DNA of 64,000 bases from Sulfurospirillum arcachonense DSM 9755 (GTDB taxonomy: Bacteria > Campylobacterota > Campylobacteria > Campylobacterales > Sulfurospirillaceae), in the NCBI RefSeq assembly GCF_000597725.1, contig NZ_JFBL01000013.1, positions 16,905 to 80,904 of the forward strand, written 5' to 3'. Positions 47,814 through 58,097 of the stretch are shown piece after piece. The notes under the pieces were generated by a model. That model worked only from the letters and a program-made list of their open reading frames with translations. It did no database searches and had not been told where the DNA came from. Position numbers and translations under genes: made by a program. Numbering within the stretch: the stretch's first letter is position 1; every line of letters starts with the position of its first letter.

Positions 47814-48947
47814 ATGATTCTAAATAAAAATGATACTAAAACTAACAATAAATATGGTAAACCTTTACATGATAAATATCTAAGATACTGCACACGTTGT
47901 TGTATGCCTAGCTCAAATGAAGGTATGCAATTTGATGAGCTTGGTATTTGTCTCGCTTGTCGAGCACAAGAAGAAAAGATGCATATAAATTGGAAAAAAC
48001 GTGAAGCTACATTAAAAAATATTCTTGAAGAGTATAAAAATAAGTCTGGCTCTAATTATGACTGTATTATTCCAATCAGTGGTGGAAAAGACAGTGTTTT
48101 TCAACTGCATGTACTTACAAAAGTATATGGAATGAAACCACTCGCAGTTACTTTTAATCACAATTGGTATTCTGAGATTGGAAAATATAATCTTGAAAAT
48201 GCTTTAGAAAAATTAGGTGTAGACCATATTATGTTCACTCCAAGTAAAAAGCTTGTTAAAAAATTATTTGTAAAATCATTTTATAAAATAGGTGATTCTT
48301 GTTGGCACTGTCATGCAGGAGTAGGTGCATTTCCTTTACAAATTGCTGTTAAATTTAACATCCCTCTTCTTATATGGGGAGAATCTGTATGTGAAGTGAG
48401 TGGTCGTGCAAACTTTACAGATAAAGTTATGAAGTTTGATAGAGATTATTTTACAAAAGTTTCTGCAAAACTATACCCTGAACAAATGATAGATGATGAA
48501 ATTACAAAAAAAGATTTACACCCATTTGAACTCCCAAGTTATGAAGATATTGAAAAAGTAGGAGTTGTAGGACTTCATTTAGGGGATTATCTCTTTTGGG
48601 ATGATGAACGACAAATGGAATATATAAAAAAAGAGTACGACTGGAAAGAAGAACACAGACCTGGTCACTATAAAGGTTTTAAAGGAAATGAGTGTAAATT
48701 TGAAACTTTACATGATCACATGAAATTTGTTAAAAGAGGTTTTGGACGAGGAACTGACCAAGCAAGTGCAGATGTAAGAGCTGGTCTTTTAACAAGAGAA
48801 GAAGGCTTTGAAATATCTAAAAAATATGACCAACAACGCCCAAAATATTTAGATGAATTTTTAGAAATGGCAAATATAACAGAAGATCAATACAAAATGG
48901 TACTAAAAGCTATGAGAGAAGGTAAATTTAAGGATAGTGATGATTAG
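47814..48947 (+). CDS. pseA: N-acetyl sugar amidotransferase PseA
   Basis: Protein of 377 residues related to Campylobacter PseA and WbpG-type enzymes, which turn an N-acetyl group into an acetamidino group. RYCTRCCMPSSNEGMQFDE is the cysteine-rich front, CIIPISGGKDSVFQLHVL the PP-loop for ATP, and DSCWHCHAGVGAFPL a later Cys pair. Ammonia usually comes from a HisH-like glutaminase; none is seen here, but an amidase gene overlaps its 3' end. Ribosome site AAGGAAAAATT lies upstream. Confidence 0.9.
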   Translation: MILNKNDTKTNNKYGKPLHDKYLRYCTRCCMPSSNEGMQFDELGICLACRAQEEKMHINWKKREATLKNILEEYKNKSGSNYDCIIPISGGKDSVFQLHVLTKVYGMKPLAVTFNHNWYSEIGKYNLENALEKLGVDHIMFTPSKKLVKKLFVKSFYKIGDSCWHCHAGVGAFPLQIAVKFNIPLLIWGESVCEVSGRANFTDKVMKFDRDYFTKVSAKLYPEQMIDDEITKKDLHPFELPSYEDIEKVGVVGLHLGDYLFWDDERQMEYIKKEYDWKEEHRPGHYKGFKGNECKFETLHDHMKFVKRGFGRGTDQASADVRAGLLTREEGFEISKKYDQQRPKYLDEFLEMANITEDQYKMVLKAMREGKFKDSDD

Positions 48948-50238
48948 CGACTTAAAAAAATTAGATGCAACTACTCTTTTAACACTTTTAAAGACAAAAA
49001 AGATTAGCCCAAAAGAGTTAGCGTACACGTACTTAGAACATATAGAAAAAACAGACCAAGATATAGGAGCATGGGAGTTTATAAATAAAAAAATAATTGA
49101 TAAACAACTAGCTAAAATAGAAAAACTAGATCCAACTTCTCATCCTTTATGGGGTCTTCCAATTGGGATTAAAGATATATATAATACCTTTGATATGCCA
49201 GCACAAATGGGTTCACCCATATGGAAAAATTTTACCCCTGGTAATGATGCTAGAGTAGTCCATTACTTAAGAAGAAATGGTGCTCTTATTTTAGGTAAAA
49301 CTGCAACTGCAGAGTTTGCTGTACATTATCAAGACAAAACTAAAAACCCTTTAGATTTAACAAGAAGTCCAGGAACAAGTTCTAGTGGTTCAGCTGCTGC
49401 AATAGCTGCAAATATGGCTCCAGTGACTTTTGGTTCGCAGACTGCTGGTTCTATTGGTAGACCGGCTAGTTACTGCGGTATTTATGGATACAAGCCAACT
49501 TTTGGGATACTACCAAGAATAGGTGCATTAAAAACAACTGACTCATTAGACACTCTCGGATTTTTTACTAAAAGTGCAAATGATCTCAAACTTATTTTAG
49601 ATGCATCAAGGGTACATGGCCAAAACTACGAATATGTACATAAATATTTAGATAATTATCAAGAAAAAAAGAATAATAAATTTAAAGTAGGAATTGTAAG
49701 ACATCCTAAATGGCACTTAGCAGATAATTTTGCCAAAAAAGAATTTGAAAAATTTGTAGAAAATATAGCTAATCCAAACTTTGAAATAGAAGATGTAGCT
49801 AATCCGCATCAATTAGAACAAATACATGATATTCACGCTACTATTTATGATAAAACACTTTCTTATTATTTTAAAGAAGAGTATAAAAAACATACACTTA
49901 TAAGTCCTGTCTTTTATGAAATTATAGAAAGAGGAAATAAAATTACTGCTGAAGAATATCAAACAGCTATACAAATACAAGCCAAAATGATAATAGATAT
50001 GAATGAATACTTTTCAAAATATGATGTATTACTAACAATGACAACTGCACAAGAGGCCCCTGTAGGGCTTACAACTACTGACACAGCCGATTCAAATTTA
50101 ATTTGGACATATTTAGGAATGCCAACTGTGTCAATGCCTCTTTTAAAAGGTAAAAATGGCTTACCAATAGGAGTATTAGCAATAGCCAAAAAATATGATG
50201 ATTATAAACTTCTAGATATAATAAAAAAAATAACATAA
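48940..50238 (+). CDS. Amidase signature family enzyme in the glycan locus
   Basis: Protein of about 432 residues with the amidase signature: LPIGIKDIYNT with the catalytic lysine, then GTSSSGSAAAIAANMAPVTF with the cis-serine and GSQTAGSIGRPASYCG with the nucleophile serine. It resembles GatA-like amidases, but there is no GatB or GatC beside it. The ATG at 48940, after AAGGATA, overlaps pseA by 8 nt. It might release ammonia for PseA or edit an N-acyl sugar; both are inferences. Its end lies 9 nt before maf. Confidence 0.85.
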   Translation: MISDLKKLDATTLLTLLKTKKISPKELAYTYLEHIEKTDQDIGAWEFINKKIIDKQLAKIEKLDPTSHPLWGLPIGIKDIYNTFDMPAQMGSPIWKNFTPGNDARVVHYLRRNGALILGKTATAEFAVHYQDKTKNPLDLTRSPGTSSSGSAAAIAANMAPVTFGSQTAGSIGRPASYCGIYGYKPTFGILPRIGALKTTDSLDTLGFFTKSANDLKLILDASRVHGQNYEYVHKYLDNYQEKKNNKFKVGIVRHPKWHLADNFAKKEFEKFVENIANPNFEIEDVANPHQLEQIHDIHATIYDKTLSYYFKEEYKKHTLISPVFYEIIERGNKITAEEYQTAIQIQAKMIIDMNEYFSKYDVLLTMTTAQEAPVGLTTTDTADSNLIWTYLGMPTVSMPLLKGKNGLPIGVLAIAKKYDDYKLLDIIKKIT

Positions 50239-50247
50239 GGTAACACA

Positions 50248-52278
50248 ATGGAAAAAGAAACACTAAAATTAGATCCAAAATTTGAAAAAAACCTTCAAGC
50301 ACTTTTTAAGGTAAATGCACCTCTTGCTACATTACTTTTTGAACTAACTACCCATAAAAAATATGAAGTTTTTCAGGGAAAAGATCCTCTAGATATAAAT
50401 ATTTTGGATACAAGCACAAACTCTTTTTTTTATGTAGCTCCAAAAGAAAATGTTTTATCTTATGTAAAAGAAAATGTAGACAAAGAAACCCTTCCATTTA
50501 GGTACTTTTTGGGATTTGGTAATGGAATAGTTATTAATGCTCTTCTTAAATCACCACAATTAAAAAGAATTTTAGTTATAGAGCCTGATATTGAGATTTT
50601 ATATATAGTTTTACACTTATTTGATATGGCAGAGTACATCATAAATGGTAAAATTGTAATTGAATTACTTAAAAATCTTGATTATACACGTGCTGTTTTT
50701 TATCTTAGTCACTCTGAAGGCAAAATATATGCAAAACTATTTGAAATCGAAACTAACACACCTTATTATAATGAACATTATTTAGATGAAATAAAACAAG
50801 CTAGTAAAATTATGGCTGATGCTTTTTACTCCGTGATAATAGGTCATGGAAATTCTGCAATAGATTCTTTGATGGGAGTAGAACACCATATACAAAACTT
50901 ACCACTTATGATAAAAAATACAAAAATAAGAGATTTTGTTGGCAAAAAATTTTGTAATACAGCAATAGTAGTATCAACAGGTCCTAGTTTATCAAAACAA
51001 ATCCCTTTATTGAAAAAAATTCAAAACTATGTAACTATTTTTTGTGTAGATGCTAGTTTTCCAATATTGGAAAAACATGGAATAAAACCTGATTTTGTCA
51101 CTATCCTTGAAAGAATACCAGAAACTGCCAAATTTTTTGAAACAAATACAAAAGAATTTCAAAGCGACGTCAATTTTATAATTGTATCTATCGCTCATAA
51201 AAAAGTTATTGATGCCATTAAGCATGGTAACAAAGTAATTCAAATGAGACCTCATGGATATACGCAATATTTTGAATTAGATGATTTTGGCTATGTTGGT
51301 GTTGGTATGAGTGCTGCTAATTTAGCTCATGAATTTGCAATTGCTTTAAAAATTCCTAATATTATTTTAATAGGTCAAGATTTGGCATTTGGTGAAGACA
51401 ATACCTCTCATGCAGAAGGTCATCTCTATGGAGAAAATGAAGAAAATATTCATGGTCACGAAATATATGTAGAGAAATATGGAGGAAATGGGAAGATACG
51501 GACTACTGAATATTGGGTCTTATTTAAAAACTATTTTGAAAGAGCAATAATAGATAGTAAAAGCTATGCAACTACAATTAACTGTACAGAAGGTGGGGCT
51601 AGAATTCCACAAACTGTTGAATTAAGTTTTAAGGATGCAATAGAAAAAGTTATTGATACAAAAGTAATAAAAGAACCTATTTTTACACCCCCAACTTCAC
51701 TAGATGAACAAAAGCTATTAACTGAACAATTTATAGAAAAAATAAATTTTTGGATTAAAGACTCTGTTGAAAGACAAGAGAAAATTGAAGAAGTATTTAT
51801 GATAGTTCAAAATAAGTCTGAAGACTTTCATGATAAATTAAAAAAAGATAAATTAAATCTACTATCTAAAGATAGTCTGATCCCAATAATAGAAGAAATT
51901 GATAGCATAAAAGAATATTTTGAAGATAAACAATTTTCAGAATTATATGTTGATTCTATTCAAACATATATTTTACATTTAGAATTAGACTTAGTACTTA
52001 CTCAAATTAGGAAAACTTCAACTGAAGAGGAATTAGTTGTTAAGATGGTAGATTGGATTATGCAACATAGATACTGGCTTTTCTCCTTAGCTGGTGGAAT
52101 CCAAGCCGTTAGAGATACTATTATTCAAGCAACTTTAACTTGGGATAAAAACTTACAAAGTAAATTAATTATTCCTAACAAAAAAGAGATTCCAATAGAT
52201 AAGAAAAAATTTAACGAATTAAAAGCAATTGTGGAAAAAGAGCAAGAAAAATTAAATACGGAAATTATTGTAAAATAA
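50248..52278 (+). CDS. maf: Flagellin glycosyltransferase, motility accessory factor (Maf, DUF115)
   Basis: Protein of 676 residues of the Maf family, which transfers pseudaminic or related nonulosonic acids to flagellin. The DUF115 core is VSTGPSLSKQIPLLKKIQNY, with FCVDASFPILEKHGIKPDFV and IILIGQDLAFGEDNTSHAEG, where the substrate is probably bound. A long helical C-terminal region follows residue 480. It is the last gene of the glycan operon and faces the flagellin gene across a terminator. It probably acts in the cytosol before export. Confidence 0.92.
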   Translation: MEKETLKLDPKFEKNLQALFKVNAPLATLLFELTTHKKYEVFQGKDPLDINILDTSTNSFFYVAPKENVLSYVKENVDKETLPFRYFLGFGNGIVINALLKSPQLKRILVIEPDIEILYIVLHLFDMAEYIINGKIVIELLKNLDYTRAVFYLSHSEGKIYAKLFEIETNTPYYNEHYLDEIKQASKIMADAFYSVIIGHGNSAIDSLMGVEHHIQNLPLMIKNTKIRDFVGKKFCNTAIVVSTGPSLSKQIPLLKKIQNYVTIFCVDASFPILEKHGIKPDFVTILERIPETAKFFETNTKEFQSDVNFIIVSIAHKKVIDAIKHGNKVIQMRPHGYTQYFELDDFGYVGVGMSAANLAHEFAIALKIPNIILIGQDLAFGEDNTSHAEGHLYGENEENIHGHEIYVEKYGGNGKIRTTEYWVLFKNYFERAIIDSKSYATTINCTEGGARIPQTVELSFKDAIEKVIDTKVIKEPIFTPPTSLDEQKLLTEQFIEKINFWIKDSVERQEKIEEVFMIVQNKSEDFHDKLKKDKLNLLSKDSLIPIIEEIDSIKEYFEDKQFSELYVDSIQTYILHLELDLVLTQIRKTSTEEELVVKMVDWIMQHRYWLFSLAGGIQAVRDTIIQATLTWDKNLQSKLIIPNKKEIPIDKKKFNELKAIVEKEQEKLNTEIIVK

Positions 52279-52302
52279 AGGATGAAGTAACACTTCATCC
52301 TT
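52278..52302. terminator. Bidirectional terminator between maf and flagellin
   Basis: AAGGATGAAGT at 52278-52288 pairs perfectly with ACTTCATCCTT at 52292-52302 around a 3-base loop. It starts at the maf stop and ends 17 bases before the flagellin stop, so it would terminate both transcripts. Confidence 0.85.
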
Positions 52303-52318
52303 ATATTCGTTAAAATTA

Positions 52319-53770
52319 CTACTGAAGTAATCTTAAAACGTTTTGTTGAACAGCATTCGCTTGACTCATTGCATAACTACCAGACTGCGCTAGAATGTTA
52401 AACTTAGAGAAGTTAGCTGATTCTGCAGCAAAGTCAACATCACGGATATTTGATTCAGCCGATTTAACGTTAACCTGAGTAACAGAGATGTTATTTATAG
52501 TTGCTATAAGTTGATTTTGAGCAGAACCAAGATCAGCTCTTACACTATCTAATTGTTGTGTAGCAGCTTCAGATATATCCATAACTGACATTGCACCTTT
52601 CAACGAAGTAACACCTACACCAATACCACCTGCAACATCAGCACCGTTTGTTGAAACAGAAAGTGCACCTATTGCTTCTGCATCACTACTTGTTATATTA
52701 CCTAGAGCATCAGCAAGGTTAAGTACAGCATCAACACTTGTAGAAGTCATAACACCACCACCATCTGATACCGTGATATCACCTGCACCAAATTTACTTA
52801 GTGTTAAACGTCCGTAAGTATCAGCTGATAAGTTACCACCTCCTGAACTAATATGGATACCTCTACCATCAATAGAAGTAAGTGTTAATTTACCTGCATT
52901 ATCAATTGAAGCAACAACACCTGTTCTATCTGAAGATGCATTAATAGCATCAGTTAAACGACCATCTGAATCCGCAGCTTTAACTCCACTTACGGTACCA
53001 ATGTTAATACCATTGATAGAAATAGCAGAAAAATCACCAGCAGCAACTTGAGCAGCATATTTTTGCTCAACAGTATAACTAGCTTTTACACCTGTAGAAT
53101 CAGAATTTTTGTTTATAGCTGCTGCTAATACACCCATACCACTACCAGCAGAATAATCCATAGCTACAGTTTCAAGAGTAGTAGTTTGTCCATTAGCACT
53201 AAAAGCAAGAGTCATACTACCTGCTTGAGTAATAGTATTGTATGTTTCATAACGAACATTACCAACTTTAGCAGAGTTCGTAGCACCTATACTTGCTTTA
53301 ACAGTCTGATTTGAATAAGCACCTACTTGGAATTCTTTATTTGTAAAAGAACCTGATAGAAGTGCTTGACCATTAAATGATGTTTGCGTAGCAATATTAT
53401 CTAGTTGCTCTAACAATCTATTAATATCACCTTGGATCGCTTTTCTTGTTTTAGTAGTTTGACCATCTTGAGCTGCTTGAGTAGCTTTAGTTTTGATGGT
53501 ATCAAGAATTTTTAGTTGCTCATCCATAGCTTTATCAGCTGTTTGAATAATACCAACCGCATCATTACCATTTGAAATTGCTTGACCCAAAGCACTCGCT
53601 TGTGAACGAAGTGAATCCGCAATCGCCATACCAGAAGCATCATCTGCCGCTGTATTAATTCTAAGACCAGAACTTAGTTTTGATAGTGAACTATCTAAAC
53701 TTCTATTGTTCATAGCCGAAGCCGTGTGTGCGTTAAGTGCCGCAACGTTTGTGTTAATTCTAAAACCCAT
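52319..53770 (-). CDS. flaA: Major flagellin
   Basis: Filament protein of 483 residues. The N-terminal D0/D1 part ([40 protein letters not shown]) and the C-terminal D1/D0 part ([34 protein letters not shown]) are conserved. The middle, about residues 175-400, is a variable Ser/Thr/Ala/Gly-rich domain suited to glycosylation by the neighbouring locus. No cysteine is present. The promoter is of the sigma-28 type, and the leader carries a hairpin with a GGA loop. AAAGGAT lies before the ATG. No TACATGTA motif lies inside, unlike the sugar genes. Confidence 0.96.
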   Translation of the reverse strand: MGFRINTNVAALNAHTASAMNNRSLDSSLSKLSSGLRINTAADDASGMAIADSLRSQASALGQAISNGNDAVGIIQTADKAMDEQLKILDTIKTKATQAAQDGQTTKTRKAIQGDINRLLEQLDNIATQTSFNGQALLSGSFTNKEFQVGAYSNQTVKASIGATNSAKVGNVRYETYNTITQAGSMTLAFSANGQTTTLETVAMDYSAGSGMGVLAAAINKNSDSTGVKASYTVEQKYAAQVAAGDFSAISINGINIGTVSGVKAADSDGRLTDAINASSDRTGVVASIDNAGKLTLTSIDGRGIHISSGGGNLSADTYGRLTLSKFGAGDITVSDGGGVMTSTSVDAVLNLADALGNITSSDAEAIGALSVSTNGADVAGGIGVGVTSLKGAMSVMDISEAATQQLDSVRADLGSAQNQLIATINNISVTQVNVKSAESNIRDVDFAAESANFSKFNILAQSGSYAMSQANAVQQNVLRLLQ

Positions 53771-53800
53771 GATAAATCCTTTTATCTATTTGATTTTCAG

Positions 53801-53814
53801 TGGCATCCTTGCCA
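53801..53814 (-). promoter_or_regulatory. GGA-loop hairpin in the flagellin leader, CsrA-site-like
   Basis: On the minus strand the leader reads TGGCA-AGGA-TGCCA: a perfect 5-bp stem with AGGA in the loop. CAAGGATG matches the core of the known CsrA consensus. It lies 30 bases before the flagellin ATG, and a second GGA is in the ribosome site. In Campylobacter, CsrA represses flaA and is held off by FliW. Confidence 0.6.
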
Positions 53815-53826
53815 TTGATATAAACA

Positions 53827-53853
53827 AAATCGACTACTAAAAGAAAAACTTTA
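53827..53853 (-). promoter_or_regulatory. Sigma-28 (FliA) promoter of flagellin
   Basis: On the minus strand TAAAGTTT (53853-53846), 11 bases, then GTCGATTT (53834-53827). This matches the TAAAGTTT-N11-GCCGATAA consensus closely, in the Campylobacter CGATTT form. Transcription would begin near 53820, giving a leader of about 50 bases. Confidence 0.85.
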
Positions 53854-53914
53854 TAGTTATAACTGTTTTTTTTTGCTACAATCACAAAAAAGTTTGCAGA
53901 CATATAGGTAGATA

Positions 53915-55984
53915 ATGAAAAATTTAATCATAGTGGAATCACCCACTAAAGTAAAAACAATCAAAACTTTCTTAGGGAAAGATTATGCAGTAGTCGCTTC
54001 TAAGGGACATATTAGAGATTTACCAAAGAGTAGTTTTGGTATTAAAATAGAAGATGGAGTATTTGTTCCTGAGTATAGAACACCTAGAGATCACTCAAAA
54101 GTTGTTAAAGAAATCAAAGATTTAGCAAAAAAAGCAGAAACTATCTATATCGCGACGGATGAGGATCGTGAAGGTGAGGCTATAGGTTTTCATATAGCAA
54201 CCGCTATTGGAAAAGACCCAGCAGAACTTCCTCGTATAGTTTTTCATGAAATTACAAAAACAGCAATAAAACATGCACTTGAGAACCCTAAAAAATTGGA
54301 CTTTTCAAGTATAAACGCACAACAAACAAGACGTTTACTCGATAGAATAGTTGGTTATAAGCTTTCTCCATTACTTGCTTCAAAAATACAAAAAGGATTA
54401 AGTGCTGGTCGTGTTCAAAGTTCTACTTTAAAAATAATAGTAGATAGAGAAAAAGAAATCCGTGCTTTTAAACCAGTTGAATTTTGGTCTCTTGATGGAA
54501 TATTTGATAAAAATATAGAATCTATCCTCACAAAATTTGATGGGGAAAAAATAGAAAAAATGACTATCAGTGGTGGAGACAGAGCAAAAGAGATAAAAAC
54601 AAGATTAGATAATGAATCTTTTGTTGTAGCTTCTATCGATAAAAAAGAGAGAAAAAGTTCTCCAAGTCCTGCATTTATGACTTCAACATTACAACAAACA
54701 GCATCAAGTTCACTTGGATTTTCTCCGAAAAAAACAATGATGGTAGCACAAACTCTTTATGAAGGTGTAAAAACACATCAAGGAACAATGGGTATTATCA
54801 CTTATATGAGAACTGACTCTTTAAGTGTTGCAAAAGAAGCAATTGAAGCTGCACGTGAGCAAATACTTAATAGCTATGGTGAAAAATACTTACCTAAAGA
54901 AGCAAAATACTATAAATCAAAAAGTAAAGGAGCTCAAGAGGCACATGAAGCAATCCGCCCTACCCTTATAGACTTTACTCCTGCTATTGCAAAAGACTAT
55001 TTAAAACCAGATGAGTTAAAACTTTACTCACTTATTTACAATAGATTTTTAGCATCTCAAATGAACTCAGCTAGATTTGAATCTCAAAGTATCATCTTTA
55101 AAAGTGAAAGTGGAGAATTTAAAGCAAGCGGTAGAAAACTTCTTTTTGATGGTTTTTATAGAGCTTATGGAGTAAGCGATAAAGATAAACTTCTTCCTGA
55201 TTTAGAATTAAATCAAAGTATAGAACTTACAAAACTTGAAGCAAATCAACACTTTACTGAGCCTCCTTCAAGATACTCAGAAGCAAGTTTGATTAAAAAA
55301 ATAGAAAGTCTTGGTATTGGTCGTCCTTCAACTTATGCCCCAACAATTTCAACACTTGTTGCAAGAATGTATATAAGTATAGAAAAAAAACAACTCATCC
55401 CTAGTGAAAATGCTTTTACAGTAATTGACCTTTTAGAAAAACACTTTTCTGAGATAGTAGACTCATCTTTTACATCCAATATGGAAGAAACGCTTGATCT
55501 TATTGCTGAAGATGAAGCTGATTGGCAAGAAGTACTAAACAAATTTTATGAACCATTTATGAAAAAAATTGAAGATGGAAAAGCCAATATAAAAAGTTTA
55601 AAAGTAATCACCCCTACAGGTGAAGACTGTCCTGATTGTGGTGAACCTCTTGTAAAAAGAAAAGGACGTTTTGGCGAATTTATCTCATGTAGTACTTTTC
55701 CAAAATGCAAATACACTAAAAACTTAGGAAAAAAAGAGAAAAAAGAAGTAGTAACACTAAGTGTAAAATGTCCTGAATGTGGCAGTGGGATAGTAGAAAG
55801 AATCTCTCGTAGAGGGAAGTTCTATGGATGTTCTGCTTATCCTAAATGTAAATTCATATCTAATTACGAGCCAATAGATGAAACTTGTACAGAGTGTGGT
55901 GGAATGATGACAAGAAGAGAACTCAAAACAAAAATAGTCAAAGAATGTATCAAATGCAAAAATAAGATTGAAAATGCAAAATAA
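53915..55984 (+). CDS. topA: DNA topoisomerase I
   Basis: Type IA topoisomerase of 689 residues that relaxes negative supercoils. The Toprim domain is at the start (IVESPTKVKTIKTFLG; DEDREGEAIGFHIA), and the catalytic tyrosine is in GIITYMRTDSLS near residue 297. The C-terminus has zinc-ribbon repeats: CPDCGEPLVKRKGRFGEF, then CPECGSGIVERISRRGKF, then CTECGGMMTRRELKTK. The ATG follows ATAGGTAGATA. It overlaps bioB by 17 nt, as is common in close relatives. Confidence 0.96.
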   Translation: MKNLIIVESPTKVKTIKTFLGKDYAVVASKGHIRDLPKSSFGIKIEDGVFVPEYRTPRDHSKVVKEIKDLAKKAETIYIATDEDREGEAIGFHIATAIGKDPAELPRIVFHEITKTAIKHALENPKKLDFSSINAQQTRRLLDRIVGYKLSPLLASKIQKGLSAGRVQSSTLKIIVDREKEIRAFKPVEFWSLDGIFDKNIESILTKFDGEKIEKMTISGGDRAKEIKTRLDNESFVVASIDKKERKSSPSPAFMTSTLQQTASSSLGFSPKKTMMVAQTLYEGVKTHQGTMGIITYMRTDSLSVAKEAIEAAREQILNSYGEKYLPKEAKYYKSKSKGAQEAHEAIRPTLIDFTPAIAKDYLKPDELKLYSLIYNRFLASQMNSARFESQSIIFKSESGEFKASGRKLLFDGFYRAYGVSDKDKLLPDLELNQSIELTKLEANQHFTEPPSRYSEASLIKKIESLGIGRPSTYAPTISTLVARMYISIEKKQLIPSENAFTVIDLLEKHFSEIVDSSFTSNMEETLDLIAEDEADWQEVLNKFYEPFMKKIEDGKANIKSLKVITPTGEDCPDCGEPLVKRKGRFGEFISCSTFPKCKYTKNLGKKEKKEVVTLSVKCPECGSGIVERISRRGKFYGCSAYPKCKFISNYEPIDETCTECGGMMTRRELKTKIVKECIKCKNKIENAK

Positions 55985-56822
55985 TACAATCTTTTTCTGC
56001 TCAATTTGTAATGTTTCTAGTGGAAGCTGTAATGAAGATTGTAGTTTTTGTACACAAAGTGTCAAACACAAAGCAGATATACAAAGATACAAATACAAAG
56101 ATATTTCACAAATCGTAAATGAAGCAAAAAAAGCAAGAAGTCATGGAGCTACTGGATTTTGTTTAGTAACTTCAGGCAAAGGTTTAGATGATAAGAAAGT
56201 AGCATTCATAAGCGAGGCTACAAAAGCTGTAAAAAAAGAGATAGAAGAGTTTAATGTTATAGCTTGTAACGGTACTGCTTCATTAGAACAACTAAAAGCT
56301 TTAAAAAAAGCTGGAGTAGACTCTTATAATCATAACTTAGAAACTGCCGAAGATTACTATCATACTATATGTACAACACATACTTGGCAAGAAAGATTTG
56401 ATACATGTAAAGCTGTAAAAGAAGCCGGATTAAATCTTGTAAGCGGAGGAATTTTTGGCTTAGGAGAGAGTGTGGAGCAAAGAACTTCTTTTATAAATTC
56501 TCTTAAACAACTCAATCCAAAAACCGTTCCATTAAACTTTTATCATCCAAATCCTGCACTTCCTTTAAAGGCTGAACCTTTAGATATAGATGAAGCCCTT
56601 GAACTTATCAAATGGGTAAGAGCTGAACTTCCAAATGTTAAACTTATGGTTGCAGGAGGCAGAGAGATAACATTTAAAGAGCGTCAATCTGAAATATTTG
56701 AAGCTGGGGCAAATGCAATTGTTATTGGAGATTATCTTACTACAAGTGGTGAGGCTCCAACAAAAGATAAAGACATGATTGAATCTCTTGGTCTAAAATT
56801 AGCAAAAACGCATCATGGCTGA
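55968..56822 (+). CDS. bioB: Biotin synthase BioB
   Basis: Radical SAM enzyme that inserts sulfur into dethiobiotin. The cluster motif is SGSCNEDCSFCTQS (CxxxCxxC), followed by KARSHGATGFCLVTSGKG and NHNLETAEDYY. At 284 residues it is the short form of this phylum, lacking the usual N-terminal extension. It overlaps topA by 17 nt and the antiporter gene by 8 nt, so the three are probably one transcript. Its product serves AccB in this window. Confidence 0.92.
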   Translation: MKMQNNTIFFCSICNVSSGSCNEDCSFCTQSVKHKADIQRYKYKDISQIVNEAKKARSHGATGFCLVTSGKGLDDKKVAFISEATKAVKKEIEEFNVIACNGTASLEQLKALKKAGVDSYNHNLETAEDYYHTICTTHTWQERFDTCKAVKEAGLNLVSGGIFGLGESVEQRTSFINSLKQLNPKTVPLNFYHPNPALPLKAEPLDIDEALELIKWVRAELPNVKLMVAGGREITFKERQSEIFEAGANAIVIGDYLTTSGEAPTKDKDMIESLGLKLAKTHHG

Positions 56823-57981
56823 AATCTCAATTATCTTTTCAATCTCGGCAATACTATTTTTATCGCCTTTTTTGTCAAGGTACTTAAGAATTCCTACTCC
56901 TTCTCTTGAAATTATATTAGGAACACTCGCTTCATACTATGGTCTTATAAATGATTTTTATCTGTTTGAACTTATAGCACATATTGGCTTTTTTTATCTT
57001 ATGTTTATGGCAGGAACCGAAGTCGATTTAAAAATGTTTATCAAAATTGACAAAGACCTTTTAAAAAAAGGGGTTTTATATCTTGTCTTTTTATACATCA
57101 TATCTACTATATCTGTTATCTATCTTGGCATGAGCAAAATTTTGATTATCATTGTTCCAACACTCTCTGTAGGACTAATACTTGCCTTATATAAAGACTA
57201 TGGTAAAAATAAAGACTGGCTCAACTTGTCCATGATAGTGGGAAGTATGGGTGAACTAGTCAGTATTTCCTTACTCACTTTTGCTGGTGCTGCACTTGAA
57301 TTTGGTATAGGTCTTGAGCTGTATAAAGCTGTTGCTTACCTTATTATACTCTTAGGTGGCATTGTTATTATCTTTAAACTTTTGCATGTTCTCTTTTGGT
57401 GGTATCCTGAAATCAAAACGTATCTTATGCCTCATCTTGATAAAGAAGAGCAAGATTTAAGACTATCTATGGGACTCTTTTCTCTTATGATAGGTCTTAT
57501 GATATGGCTTCATCTTGAAATTGCATTTGGAGCGTTCATTGCCGGTATTTTTATTGCAACATTTTTTGAACATAAAGAAGATTTACCACACAAAATTTCA
57601 TCTTTTGGATTTGGCTTTTTAGTTCCTATTTTCTTTATATACATAGGTTCTACTTTTAACGTACTTACTTTAGGCATAGAAGGCGTTATTCCAACAGCCA
57701 TAGAAATAGTAGTGCTTATGATTGTAGCGCGAGCTTTTTCTTCTTTAGTATTTATAAAAGTACTTGGAAAAGTTGATATCTTTAGTTTTGCACTATCTCA
57801 ATCAATGCCTCTGACTTTAATGATAGCTGTTGCTACGATTGCTTATGAATCACATAGTATTGGAAATCTTTTATACTCTTCTCTTATTTTGGCTTCTTTG
57901 ATAGAAGTTATTATATCTATGCTAGGAATAAAACTTATAGTATTTGCAAAAAACTATTATAAATCTAAACTTAATACATAG
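56815..57981 (+). CDS. Cation:proton antiporter, CPA2 (KefB/NapA-like)
   Basis: Integral membrane protein of 388 residues with about 12 helices. PFLSRYLRIPTPSLEIILGT and LMFMAGTEVDLKMF begin the fold, EIAFGAFIAGIFIATF is the second repeat, and FLVPIFFIYIGSTFNV is the conserved helix of KefB-type antiporters. There is no RCK or TrkA-N domain at the C-terminus. The transported ion is unknown. It overlaps bioB by 8 nt. Confidence 0.85.
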   Translation: MAEISIIFSISAILFLSPFLSRYLRIPTPSLEIILGTLASYYGLINDFYLFELIAHIGFFYLMFMAGTEVDLKMFIKIDKDLLKKGVLYLVFLYIISTISVIYLGMSKILIIIVPTLSVGLILALYKDYGKNKDWLNLSMIVGSMGELVSISLLTFAGAALEFGIGLELYKAVAYLIILLGGIVIIFKLLHVLFWWYPEIKTYLMPHLDKEEQDLRLSMGLFSLMIGLMIWLHLEIAFGAFIAGIFIATFFEHKEDLPHKISSFGFGFLVPIFFIYIGSTFNVLTLGIEGVIPTAIEIVVLMIVARAFSSLVFIKVLGKVDIFSFALSQSMPLTLMIAVATIAYESHSIGNLLYSSLILASLIEVIISMLGIKLIVFAKNYYKSKLNT

Positions 57982-58097
57982 TTTAATAAATATCTATTTA
58001 AGCTAAAACAAATAAATTAATATTGAAAAAGTAATATTTTTATAATAAACTTATAGTAATCTAACTATAATAATAATATTAAATATGAGGAGTTTTT

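Noticed and set aside
47855..47868. ACCTTTACATGATAAA at the start of pseA as another TACATGTA copy
   Set aside because: The palindrome is broken (CATGAT), so it was not counted.
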